In this document: piece by piece, positions 24,745 to 35,900 of the stretch | Layout of the letters: each line of letters begins with the position of its first letter | Numbering within the stretch: position 1 is the stretch's first letter | DNA from: Neurospora intermedia | Taxonomy: Eukaryota > Ascomycota > Sordariomycetes > Sordariales > Sordariaceae | Assembly: GCA_037102815.1 (NCBI GenBank) | Contig: BTPP01000010.1 | Location: 310,001 to 374,000 of the forward strand | DNA: 64,000 bases | Direction: 5' to 3' | Notes under the pieces: generated by a model | What the model was told of the DNA's origin: nothing | Seen by the model: only the letters and a program-made list of their open reading frames with translations | The model's database searches: none | Made by a program: the position numbers and the translations under genes

Positions 24745-25790
24745 CTAAGCGGAAGCACCGCTGATGAAGAACCACTTGTCGATGGAGCTATCGATGGGGG
24801 CAGGGGGGAGATCCTCGTTGGGAGGGAGGGGAGGAAGCTGGTCAGGGGCAACACGGCTGCTGGAGTGCTGGACAGTGACGTTGGTGGTGGAGACACCGCC
24901 AGGGGCAGTCTTGCCGGTGATGAGACGCTCCCAGGCTTCGTTGCACTCACGGACGACGTCCATGGCGTACCTGTTGTTATTTGTTAGCCAATGTAGCAGT
25001 TGCGGTGACAAAGCGGCACAAAAAACTCACGTCTTGTTCTTGCACTCGCCAGTGAAGGCGAACTGGTTCTCGGGCTTGCCGTCAGGGATCTTGTAGATAC
25101 GGAACCACTCGTTGGTGGCACGGATAAGGCCGGGGAGGTGACGCTCAACATCCTCAACGTCGTTGAGCTTGGGGGCAAGAGGGTCGTTGACGTCGATGAC
25201 AATGACCTTCCAGTCAGTCTCCTCCTCGTCGAGAAGGGCCATGACACCGAGGACCTTGACCTGCTTGACCTGGCCGGTGTAGCCGACGAGCTCACCGATC
25301 TCGCAGACGTCGAGCGGGTCGTTGTCACCCTTGGCCTTGGTCTCGGGGTGGATGGAGTTGGGGTCCTCCCAGGTCTGGGGGAAGGCACCGTAGTTCCAGA
25401 GGTAGCCCTTGTGGGGGAAGCAGTTGCGGACGAAGCGGAGCTTGCCCTTCTTGGTGTCCTGCTTGATGGGGTTCAGGAGCTCCTCCTTGGAGATCTATGG
25501 GGCGCGTTGTTAGCAGAGGGTTGAGGTAAATACGCCGCGAAGCAGCCTCGTCTGGACAAAGCTGCGTGCGCGGGAGACTCTCGAGGGAAGCTGGAGTCGA
25601 GGCTTACCTCCTGCTTGGCGTTGGTCCAGCGGGGAATCTCAACAACCATGTTGAGGATGGTCTGCTCGGCATTGGCATAGAGCGGGATATCGTGGAAGGG
25701 CGAGACGGGGACGCCATCCTTCTCGATGTAGACGCGGTGCTCCAAGGTGTAGGGAGCGCCAACCTTGCGGACGCTGTACTGGGAAGCCAT
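24745..25790 (-). CDS. ipp1: Inorganic pyrophosphatase (family I, soluble)
   Basis: It hydrolyses pyrophosphate to two phosphates, which pulls many biosynthetic reactions forward, and is cytosolic in its standard form. Exons on the minus strand are 25790-25608, 25494-25031 and 24970-24745, giving 290 residues, the usual fungal size. The start [20 protein letters not shown] is the family N-terminus. The Mg-binding signature [12 protein letters not shown] is present, with the upstream [20 protein letters not shown] and downstream VIVIDVNDP blocks that hold further active-site residues. The C-terminal tail beyond the catalytic core is normal for fungi. The reading frame stays open for more than 150 codons upstream of this ATG and reaches an ATG at 26252 with a targeting-like N-terminus; this is listed separately. 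Confidence 0.96.
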
Positions 25791-26252
25791 GGTTGCGACT
25801 GAGCTCGACGAGAGATGCCGGGCAATCTGTTGTGTTCTGGCGGAGGAAATGGCGGTGGTGATGTTTGGTCTCGTCAGGGTGGATGAGCCCAGCAGCGGTT
25901 TTGTATTCGGAGATTGGGCAGGCCCCCCCGATCCATTGCCAGCCGATGGAGGGGGAGGGGTCCCAGCTCCCCCTCCGACCGGGCACGGGGTGTGTGTGGA
26001 ATTGGACTGGGGCCCGCCAAGTGACGCCAGCGTGCGGGCCTGCGATTGGCCGGGACGGCCGAATTGTGGCGGCATGTTTTGGACGGACGGGAGGTGGCCG
26101 TAGCCGTGGAAGATGTGTGGCTGCGACGACGGGCGCGGGTGCGGGAGCGGGAGGAGCGTGCTGTGCTGTCTGCTGCTCTGGGGCTGGAAGTGCAATGGCC
26201 GGCACCGCGTCTTTGCCAGCAACTGCAACCTGACTAGGCTCTGAGACCGCAT
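25791..26252 (-). other. Stop-free in-frame 5' extension of ipp1
   Basis: Directly upstream of the ipp1 start, the same frame is open for 154 codons back to an ATG at 26252. The extended N-terminus begins [17 protein letters not shown], which is basic and free of acidic residues, like a mitochondrial presequence. The middle is Pro/Gly/Ser-rich, and the segment just before the normal start reads [14 protein letters not shown]. It may be an untranslated leader that is open by chance in GC-rich DNA, or it may encode a longer, organelle-targeted isoform from the same gene. The sequence alone does not decide. Confidence 0.35.
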
Positions 26253-27237
26253 TAGAGTCACAGCAGGTGAGACGTGGATGGTTTGAAGAGAGAGTCGGGA
26301 GGGGGTGCTGTAAGTATTCGGGCGCCCTGTTCCTGATGATCAAAGTCGGCTTGTTGCTCACTCGGCTCACTTTGGCCACGGCTTCTTCTTTCTTCTTCTC
26401 AATCAATGCTGCCTCCAGGGTCCTGGCTGCCCGAGCGAGGCTCGTAAGCTGGGGCCACTTCCATCCTAACGTTGCCGAAGAGTGGGGCTCGGCTCCAGTG
26501 TCCAGTGTGCTGTCTGTCCACTGTACCTTTGTACCCTCACCGCTGTCACCACACCCCCGGACGCTGAACTCTTGATGACACTCGATAATCCCACGCAATC
26601 TGACGATCGAGTCTCGTTGGCTGAGTATGTACAGATAGGTATGTACGCAGTAGTATGGTGTTGGTTCTTCAAGCGGTCATCAACCCCAACCAACCTCATG
26701 TGGCTTTGAACAACAACAAGATGCCCAGGTTTTCAACCAAAGAGCAGCTCTAGGGCCATGTTTGCTGTCGACCGCTGGTGATACTACAAAGTAAAATGCT
26801 CCGCTGCGTTGCTGGCTAAACACACGAATATAGTTGTCTTTGGAGAGATAAGTAGTCTAAACCCACCCTTTATAGAGTACGTATCAACATGCATTCCCGG
26901 CATATGACAGGGTTCCCCGCGAAAAACCAGACATGTTCATCAAGAGCAAGCAACATCGATCTGATCCTTCCCTTGTGGCCCGTCCTTTCATCTGATCACG
27001 GCTCTCGCAAAGCTCAAAGGGTGCTCACAAGCTTGTTATGGAGGGTTAGGGTGAAATACCGAATTCCCGGCCCGCCTCGGCGCCCGCCGATCGCAGATCG
27101 AATTTCTGGATAGCGCCGCGGGCTATTTTCCATGTTTCAGGAATTCCAGTCCAAACACTTCACGTCGCCCCCCGCACCGCACCCTTTTCTCCCCTGCTTT
27201 TTGCTCCTCTGTCCGGGCAGAGACGCCAACAGATGAT
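25791..27237. promoter_or_regulatory. Divergent promoter region, ipp1 / dus2
   Basis: About 1.4 kb separates the conventional starts of ipp1 and dus2. The ipp1-proximal 460 bases overlap the open in-frame extension. The rest has no recognised gene. Short interrupted G-rich and pyrimidine tracts are seen. Confidence 0.45.
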
Positions 27238-28761
27238 ATGCCTGTGTCTCCATTGCGCCTTGTCCGAACCATCATGACATCCGTTACCGAAGAGACGACG
27301 GCCCCGGTCCTGGCTGCTGCTGCTGCCGCCGCGGGCCTGACACAGAAGAGGGTGCCCATTCCGCCGCGGGGCGTCGACTATCGTGGCAAAATCGTTTTGG
27401 CTCCTATGGTCCGCTCTGGAGAGCTTCCCTCGCGCTTGCTTGCTCTTCATTATGGTGCCGATCTCGTATGGGGTGCGTCCAATGTCAAGTTGAACCTTCT
27501 GCAGTATTTGGACTTTGACTGACAGATACTTTTTCTCTCAACAGGCCCCGAGACCATTGACCGTGCCATGATCGGAACCACCCGCCGTGTCAACCCCCGC
27601 AACCACTGCATCGAATGGACCCGGGTCCCTACCAACAACGTCAAAAAGGAACTGTTCGACGAGTCCGTCATCTACCGCATTGACCCCGTCCGCGAAGCCG
27701 GCCGACACATCTTCCAAATCGGCACCTCCGATCCAGCCAGAGCCGTCGAGTGCGCCAAGCTTGTCGCCGCTGATGTCTCTGGAATCGACGTCAACGCCGG
27801 CTGCCCCAAACCCTTCAGCACACACGCCGGTATGGGAGCTGCGCTACTTCGAACGCCCGAGAAGCTGGTTTCCATCCTCGAAGCCCTCGTCGCCGAGATT
27901 AAGCCGGCCTTCGACATCGGCATCAGCGTCAAAATCCGCCTGCTCGAGACCCCCGCCGAAACCGAAGCGCTCGTCCGCCGACTTTGCGCCACTGGCATCA
28001 CCGGTCTGACGATCCACTGTCGCACCACGCCCATGCGCCCACGCGAGCGCGCCATCCGCGGCCAGCTGCGTATGATTGCGGATGTATGCCACGAGTTTGG
28101 AGTGGCTTGTTTGGTGAACGGCGACGTCGAAAACAGGGACCACGCGCTCGAGCTGATGGCCGAGTACGGCACCGACGGCGCCATGATCGCGACTTGCGCT
28201 GAGAAGAACGGCTCGTGCTTCCGCGCCAAGGCGGACGGCGGGCTGGCGACGTGGGAGGAGGCCGTGGCCAAGTACGTCCGGTTTGCGATGGAGGTCGAGA
28301 ATAAGTTTCACAACACCAAGTTCATGTTGACGCAGATGGTGCCCGGCAAGAGCCCCAAGTACAGGGAGCTGACGCCTTGCAAGAGTTATGGCAAGATCAT
28401 CGAGGTATTGGGGTTGACGGGCGATGAGGAGCTTGTGGAGATGGCGAGGAGGACGGATGAGCTCATGAAGCTTGTTACTCTCGATGGAAGCAGCAGCAGC
28501 AGCAGTGGTAATGATATTTCCAAGGTGGAGGCGGCAGGTGATGATAAAAAGAAGCATGACCTGACGAATAATGTGGCTCAGCAGGAGAACCTGAAAAGGA
28601 AGAGGGAGGATGGTGACGAGGAAACCGAGAAGCAGCAGCCCCCTCCCTCGATGAGAATCAACGTTTCTGAGGCCGGTGAAGCCGCCACAACTGCCGCCGC
28701 TACCTCCGTCGCCGAGCAGCAGTCCTCGCAGCCCGTCGCCGCTGCCGTCGCCGCTTTATAG
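27238..28761 (+). CDS. dus2: tRNA-dihydrouridine(20) synthase, Dus2/Smm1 family
   Basis: The flavoenzyme reduces a D-loop uridine of tRNA (position 20 in yeast) to dihydrouridine with FMN and NADPH. Exons 27238-27472 and 27545-28761 give 483 residues. An Ala-rich leader precedes the core, which starts GKIVLAPMVRSGELPSRLLA, the FMN-binding first strand. The intron falls in LVWGPETID. The active-site Cys is in NAGCPKPFSTHAGMG. The phosphate and tRNA-binding blocks GITGLTIHCRTTPMRPRE and CLVNGDVENRDH follow. After about residue 385 comes a low-complexity tail: a Ser run encoded by AGC repeats (28489-28505), then a Lys/Asp/Glu-rich and Ala/Gln-rich end. No double-stranded RNA-binding domain or zinc finger is seen. 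A second in-frame ATG (13th codon) is an alternative start. Confidence 0.94.
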
Positions 28762-29929
28762 GCTGGCTGTTCTCTCTTTCCCAAAAGTTTCTACACTTCT
28801 CTTACTCGGGCCTTTTCTTTAATCTACGGTTAAGGCATATACATAGCGCGGTTACACAAAATTCGGGTTAAAGTTGGGCGTTCAACAGGGGGGCGAATCT
28901 TACAGTTGGGATCTTTTTAGAGTTATTTCATCTCCTTGACGGCATGATATCCGAGAGAAGCGTGATAAGTGGGCAATGCAATCATAAAGTCTCGATGGGT
29001 CATTTTAGACAAGACCGGAGGCAACTTCTGGTTACTTCTACGTCGACCTACTGCCATGCTTTCCCTCCACCTGGTGATCCACTGCATCCTTTGTCCTTGT
29101 TAATAGAATCTTAAAGTGATTAGCTGTTCAGTTACCTAGGCTGTATTCACTATCAACATCCCAGCCTTCAACAAGATACTTCCTCCACGTCGGTGGTATG
29201 TATGCGCTGTATTGCTGTTTCCTTCAAGCGCCATTACACGGGAACCATGGGCATTGTGATGAGCCTATACCCGTTGCCATTCCCAGAACCCCCATCCTCA
29301 TCAACCACTCTGTTCTATCCTGTCAGGTTCAATTCTTCACAGTCATGCAACGTAAAAACATAAATCGTCGTAGAAGGATGATGCTATTGCTCGAATGCTT
29401 CGTTTATTTTACCTGTCATCCTATCCCATCCCATTCCATCTCCATTGTGTATCTTCATTTGCTCTCATCTGTTCCCATTTTCCCATCCGTTTCGTGTATA
29501 CCCCATAGGAAAGTGGTATATAATAACAATCAGGTATAAGCGTTCCCCCTTATTACCATGTCCCGCCATCCCCAACCCTTCGTTTAGTTTCGTGGTATAT
29601 CATAAATCCAAAACGCCGATGCCTAAAACTCAAACCCCCAACCAAAGGAAATTTGATGAAGATACAAACTCCATAAAAAAAATGACAGGGCAGAAGATCG
29701 CCAAATGCAAAACCAAAAACATGCAGTATATAGAGCGGAGGGGGTATTTGTGCATGTAAAACAGAAAATCCTGATTGTTGTTTCCTCCCTCCCAGTTGAA
29801 AGCATGTGTCAACTGTGAACCATTTCAAACGCCTCTATTCATTCGTGCATCCACTCATGCCAATTGATCGTCCTTTTTTCCTTCGTTGTTATTTATTTTG
29901 TTGAGTTTTTTGTTGCCAATCAATGTCGC
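28762..29929. other. Convergent intergenic region
   Basis: About 1.2 kb of 3' flank for dus2 and the giant repeat-protein gene. It is AT-richer than the genes, with T-rich tracts near 29868-29920, but no gene was recognised. Confidence 0.5.
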
Positions 29930-32900
29930 TTACGGACAAGCGTCGGACCTATGCTTACGGTGCAACAAGGACTGAAGAGGAAGACTGAACCGGCGAGAGG
30001 TCGAGTTAATCAAGACTTTGAACAAGCCGACCCTAGCCCACTTGTTCTCGTGATAGTGATGGAATCCGAAGAAACCAGCCGTCGGAGGAGGAGCATACAG
30101 CTCAGGAGCTTCTTCCTCGTCAACATCCGAACCGCGGATGGTGTCGACAGAGCCGCGAGGACTGACTCTAAATTCTTGACAGGGATTGGAGATGTCAGAC
30201 AGTTGCTTGGCTGGCTCTGACATGTCTTGGGTGATGAAGGGGATTGCCGGGGCAGAGATTGGCCGGCCAGGGACAATCTCTTCAAGGAGACACAGGTCAG
30301 AAAGGGCAGCTGCTGGGATGTTCTGAAGCATTTCCTGTTCCACGATCACATCCTCGTGTTTGGCCGATGGAATGGCAAGTGGAGTCTTGTCAAAGTCTCC
30401 AGTCTCCTCGATATTTGCCTCGAGTTCCAGAGGCAACGGTTCCTCGACTGGATCTATAGCTGGTATCACTTCCTCTCCCTCGGCCTTCTCATCCTCGCCA
30501 GTGGCAGACTCAACTCCGGGAGGTTCCCTCAGCTTGTTCTCGATAGCCTCCGCGGATCGAATGAGGTTATCAAGCGACGCGACTCTGAGAGACCTATCGG
30601 CATTGGTTATATCCACATCTCCAGTCGAGTCATCAGTGTCTTCAGTGCCAGGAGCAATACCCAAGCTTCGATCAACCACTTCGGAAGGAGTATCTTGCAC
30701 TTCGAAATCCGCACCTTGCTCATGCAAAACCTGACAAGCCAAAGGCTCATCCTCGTTGATATCGCTATCGATCATTGGCTCATTGGTGCTGGTCTCTTGC
30801 TCAGATTGAGATTCAGTGGTAGCCAGATCCTCAAGATAAGGTTTAGCGATACATTCAGAAATGGGCGTAGGTTCAGCAAGGGGAATGTAAGACTTCTCAG
30901 CAAGAATTTCTCCGTGTGATGATTGAACGGGGATCACGGTTGATTCCATGGTCGTCTCCTCACCGGAAGACACAACATGAGGCACCTGGACCTGAACTCC
31001 AGCATCCTCAACGTCAGCATGCTCGATCCAAGTCTCGCAGTTGATCACGACTGGCTCAGCCGCGGGTTCAGCGGAAGCGACGTCCGCTTGCAAATCGCTA
31101 TCTTCAAGGCCTTCGTCTTCAAGGTTGGCGTGCTCAATGTTGGGGAACTCTGGGTGGGCTTCTTGGACGATTGGCTCATGGCTCGAAGTTTCCTCTGCCG
31201 CTCGCTGAACAACAGAAGCAGGGGTCTCCAGGGCGATATTCCCAAGATCAGTATGCTCGATCCACGTCTCACAGTTGACAATGACAGGGCCAATAGTAGG
31301 CTCAACTGAAGGGACATCGGACGCCACATCGGCATCCTCAAAACCTTCATCTTCGAGATTGGCGAGTTCAATCCCGGGATGCTCAAGCTGAACATTCGGA
31401 ATGACACTCGACTCACCGATAGGTGCCTTATCAACAACGGCGACAGTAGGCTGTTGAGGAGTATCTTGTATCTCAGTGGTACCAATTTCAGCGTACCCAA
31501 GAGTGGATGGCCTTGACACAAATCTGTGGGACGCAAGTGGCACGCCAGCAGCAGCCTCCGCAACCGCAGCTTCGGCAGGAAAAACAGCTGAAGGGGGGGG
31601 TTGCTCCTTGTCTTCGGGGAACTCATCCAGGAATGATTCAGGAACATCAACTGCTTGTCCAGCCACTGGTGGGTTGATGGGCTTTTCTGTTGATTTGTCC
31701 ACAGCAGTGAGGGTGACATCCTGCTGAGATCCTTGTTGCTGGGGGATCTCCTCTGCGCGTTCATGTTGCCTGAGATCAAGTCCCTCGAGGAACGTCTCAG
31801 TTTTTTCGATCTCAGCATTGATCTCTTTAAGGCTTGCCTGATTTTGTTCATTCTCCTTCTCTGTTTCAAGCTGATCGACAAGCTCTTCGAGCCTCTCCGT
31901 TTGCTCAGCATCGACCTGTTCAAGGAGCTCTTCAGTGCTTTCGACTTCAATGTCAGGTTGCTCCAGCGTCTTCTCATTTTCATCGAGTGAATGCTGGATC
32001 TCAATGTCTTGGGCAATCTCAAGGACCCGCTCGGTTTGCGCAGTATCAAGCTCCTTGAGAAGCTCCTCAGTTTGTACAGCCTCGGCCGCAATTTCATCGA
32101 GGGCATTGTCAGTTTCTTTTAGAGCCTGTCCAGTAATGGCTTCCTCGAATAGCTCCATGGTGCGCTCAAGTTGTTCATTGTTGAGTTCATTGAGAAGCCT
32201 CTCAGTTTGTTCAGTCTCAGCTTCGATGTGTTCAAGAGCGTTGTTGGCCTCAAACTGCTCAAGAGGATCTTCGGTCTGTTCAGCCTTGGCACTAGATTGC
32301 TCAAGAACTTGCTCGCACAGATCAATCACTTGATCGACGACTTCCTCATTGAGACCAGCTCTCTCTTCGCTTTCAAGCTGATCAAGGACATCCATGGCAC
32401 GATCAATGATGTAGTCGGAATCGAACTCCTCAGCTGATTCTTGCACTGTCTCAGGGACAGTGATCGGAGAGATTATCATAACCGCGTTAGGCCGGAACTG
32501 AGGCATGGTAGGATCGCGGTACGGAAGGAAGACGTTAGGCCGGAACTGAGGCATCGTCGGGTCGCGATACTCGACCTGGTCGAGCTTAGAGACTCCTGAA
32601 AGTTTGAGGGCTGCATCATGCGCAGCCACCTGGTGAATGCACCCTTCCATAGGCTCAAAGAGTACATCATGCTGGTCATGGTAAAGCTCCTCCCCCCAAG
32701 GGGTTGGGGTGCGTTCAGAACCTGACTCAGAAGATGACTGAGAGGAAGATTCGGAATCACTCTCGGCAAGTTCATTGGCACCAGTTTCGATGGTGCCAAG
32801 CTCCGTAGCAGGTCTGGGATCAACCGGCACAAAAAGAGTGTCAAACTGGTCTTGGGGAAGCTCCTCTGCCTGGGTTCCTTGAGATTGCTCAGTAGCTGGC

Positions 32901-35900
32901 TGAGACAGGGGTTCACTGGGGTCAAACTCGGCCTCTTCATCTTCAGTCTCGGAATGAGTCTCGCCCACAGATTCAGTAACAGGGGTATTATCAGGCTGGA
33001 TGTGTTCAGGAGACTCCACTTCCACAAACTTTGCTTCTGGCATTCTGTCGCGGGCATTGTCAGACTCAAGCGATTCGGCCTGCATGTCTCTCACTTCTTC
33101 AGTATCAGGAGCTTCGGTTCCGACATGCTCAGGCTGAGTGGAATCATTGAGCTGCCTGAGAGACTGTGTATTTTCTGCGTTGACTTCTGCAGCTGTATCA
33201 TCATCCTTCTCAATCTCCATAGGCTCAAGGTTGGTCAGCTCAGCGTTCTGTTGTCTCGGTTGCTCAGCGCCCGCTTGACCGAGGTGAGGTAACTCCGGAC
33301 CATCCCAGTTCGGCTTGAATTGAGGCATTGTTGGGTCATGGTACTCAGCGCTCTGTTCTGTCGGTTGCTCAGCACCAGCTTGGCCGAGGTGAGGTAACTC
33401 CGGACCGTCCCAGTTCGGCTTGAATTGAGGCATTGTTGGGTCATGGTACTCAGCGCTCTGTTCTGTCGGTTGCTCAGCACCAGCCTGGCCGAGGTGAGGT
33501 AACTCCGGACCGTCCCAGTTCGGCTTAAATTGAGGCATTGTTGGGTCGTGGTACTCAGCGCTTAGATTATCTCGTGAGGAGGTTTCCGAGCTATCATCTT
33601 CAGCGGGTATATCAGGTTGCTCTCTTTGCTCATGGACTGGCTCATCGGAGACAGAGGAAATGGGGGTGCTGTCAAGGATTGAGTTTGGCCGGAATTGAGG
33701 CATCGTAGGATCGCAATAGTCAAGATCTCCCTCGCTAAATTTGGTGGTTTCGATCAGAGCCTCATCGATGAGTATTGGTACCGGTTTCTCTCCATATCCA
33801 GCCGTCTCAGCCATCATGATAGAGACCGAGGGGCTGCAGACACTTCTGAATGAGTTGGGTCGGTATTGAGGCATTGTAGGATCACGATACTCAGTCTCGT
33901 CCTTGCCACGATGAGAGATTTCCTCCTTGGACGCTTCCATGGGTTGTTGAGAGACAATGCTATCCTCAGTCATTTGAACATGTGAAACCAGAGGGGTGGG
34001 CGTCGGCTGCAAAAGTGCATGAGGCCGGAACTGGGGCATGGTGGGATCGCGGTAATTGGCCTTTTCTTCCACACGACCGCTAACTGCTTCGGTAGGTTTG
34101 AATACCTCAAACCCCTCCTCTGTATCCCCACTAACGGCGTAAGAACGAGAGGCAATCTCAGGGACGTCACTTGAACGGAACTGCGGTAGAGTTGGGTCGC
34201 AATGCTCAACCGTCTCCACGCCGAGAGTTGGAACATCCATCGTGGACATAGAGTCAGGATGAAAAAGCTCAGTGTCGTTTTCCAACACCTTCTTAGGGGC
34301 GAACGGAATGGAGACCGAGGAAGGATCGGGCCAGAATTGAGGAATCGTGGGCTCACGATGCTCGGTTTCTGAATCATCAAAGTGAGGTTTCTCCCCAATG
34401 CTAGCATCCCGATTATCATAGACCTCATCAGAGACATGGCCACGCTCAACAACGTCTGAGGTGCTGACGAACGGCCGGCCCCGCTCCTCGAAACTGCGAA
34501 CAGATTGAGCGGTCATGTCGGGCTTAGTAGCGTTGACCTCAATCTTCTCGTCTTCTTGGAAATCCGGGGCTTCAACGGCAGTCCCAACATCCTCAACGTG
34601 CTCAACGTGTTGGACATCATCGACAGCTTCCACAGCATCGATATCTGCTGCTGTTTCAACCGTACCAAATGACAGCTCGTAATCCTCCTCGATATCAGGA
34701 GTCCGCTCTGCAGTAGCAACAGCCACAGCCACTAACTCGTCAGCCTTGCCGACCTTTGGAAAGGTCGCCTCCGACTTTTGAGCATCGGGAGCCTCCTCAA
34801 GGGGAAGGGGGGCTTCGGGGGGTATATGGGTATGATCATTATCTTGAATATCGGGAGACTCTGCCGCTAATTCAGGGCCCTCGGAGACATTGATAGCATC
34901 AGACCCAGAGTCCAGAGCTTCAGAAGGTTGGAGGAGATGGGTGTCTACCAATGAGTGAGGCCGGTCCGTCTCTTCAAACACCCAATCCGGTTGCCTGAGG
35001 CTATTCGGTGTTTCATCAGTAACTTCGATTGTGTCATTATCGGAAAGAACATCTTCTTTGGACTCGACGGGCACTGGTACGGGACCGAAGGTATTCTCTT
35101 CGTCCTTTAATTCAAGGTCCGATGGCTCCCAAGTTTCAGATTCATGAATCTCTACGTGCGCCACCAGTGCACTCCCGTTAACGTCCTGATTGTTGGACCC
35201 AGGATGCTCTGATGCGGAACCGACGGCACTTGTCGTCCATGGAAAGAGAACATGATGACCTTTGGTACTCGCGCCGGTAGCTTTGTCGGTATAAGAGATG
35301 TGGAGTGATGCAAGGGTATTGATCATGTCTGTTTCCTCTTGATCTTCGACGAGTGTTTTTGAGCCCGCGGGCGAGATACTGTCACCCTCTGCTAGTTCAG
35401 ACCACTCCTTGTCATGTTCGGAGACAGACCCTTCGCTTGATGTGTCCGTCTGAACCATAGTTTCCCTGGCTTCCATGGGCTCCCCTGATACTTCGAAGGT
35501 AATGTGATTTGCAACCGAAGGCTCGGAGACGTCACCGAAGAAATCCGCGGACCCAGTCTGATCCAGATCCTCAATGGGGCGTTTCGCGCCATTCTCGCCT
35601 GTTTCAGATGCCTCTGCTTCAGAGCTGGACTGCGCTGGCTTGGGCTCCTGAGCAGCAAGCTCAGCGAGAGGGCTTGTTTCATCTCTTGAAGGTGCGTCGA
35701 CACTTTCATCTTCAGGAACTTTACTATTGCAATCTTGGGTGACTTCATCCATTGAAGGGGGCTCGTCACGGATTTCGCTTGCGACAAGGTCAGCCTCGTA
35801 ATTATCCGGCTCAGCAGTCTGATCTTCGGGGCCGGATTGAAACGCCTTCACAGTCGGCTGGATATCATGAGCAACCTCCTCGGTGGAGATAGGGGGCACA

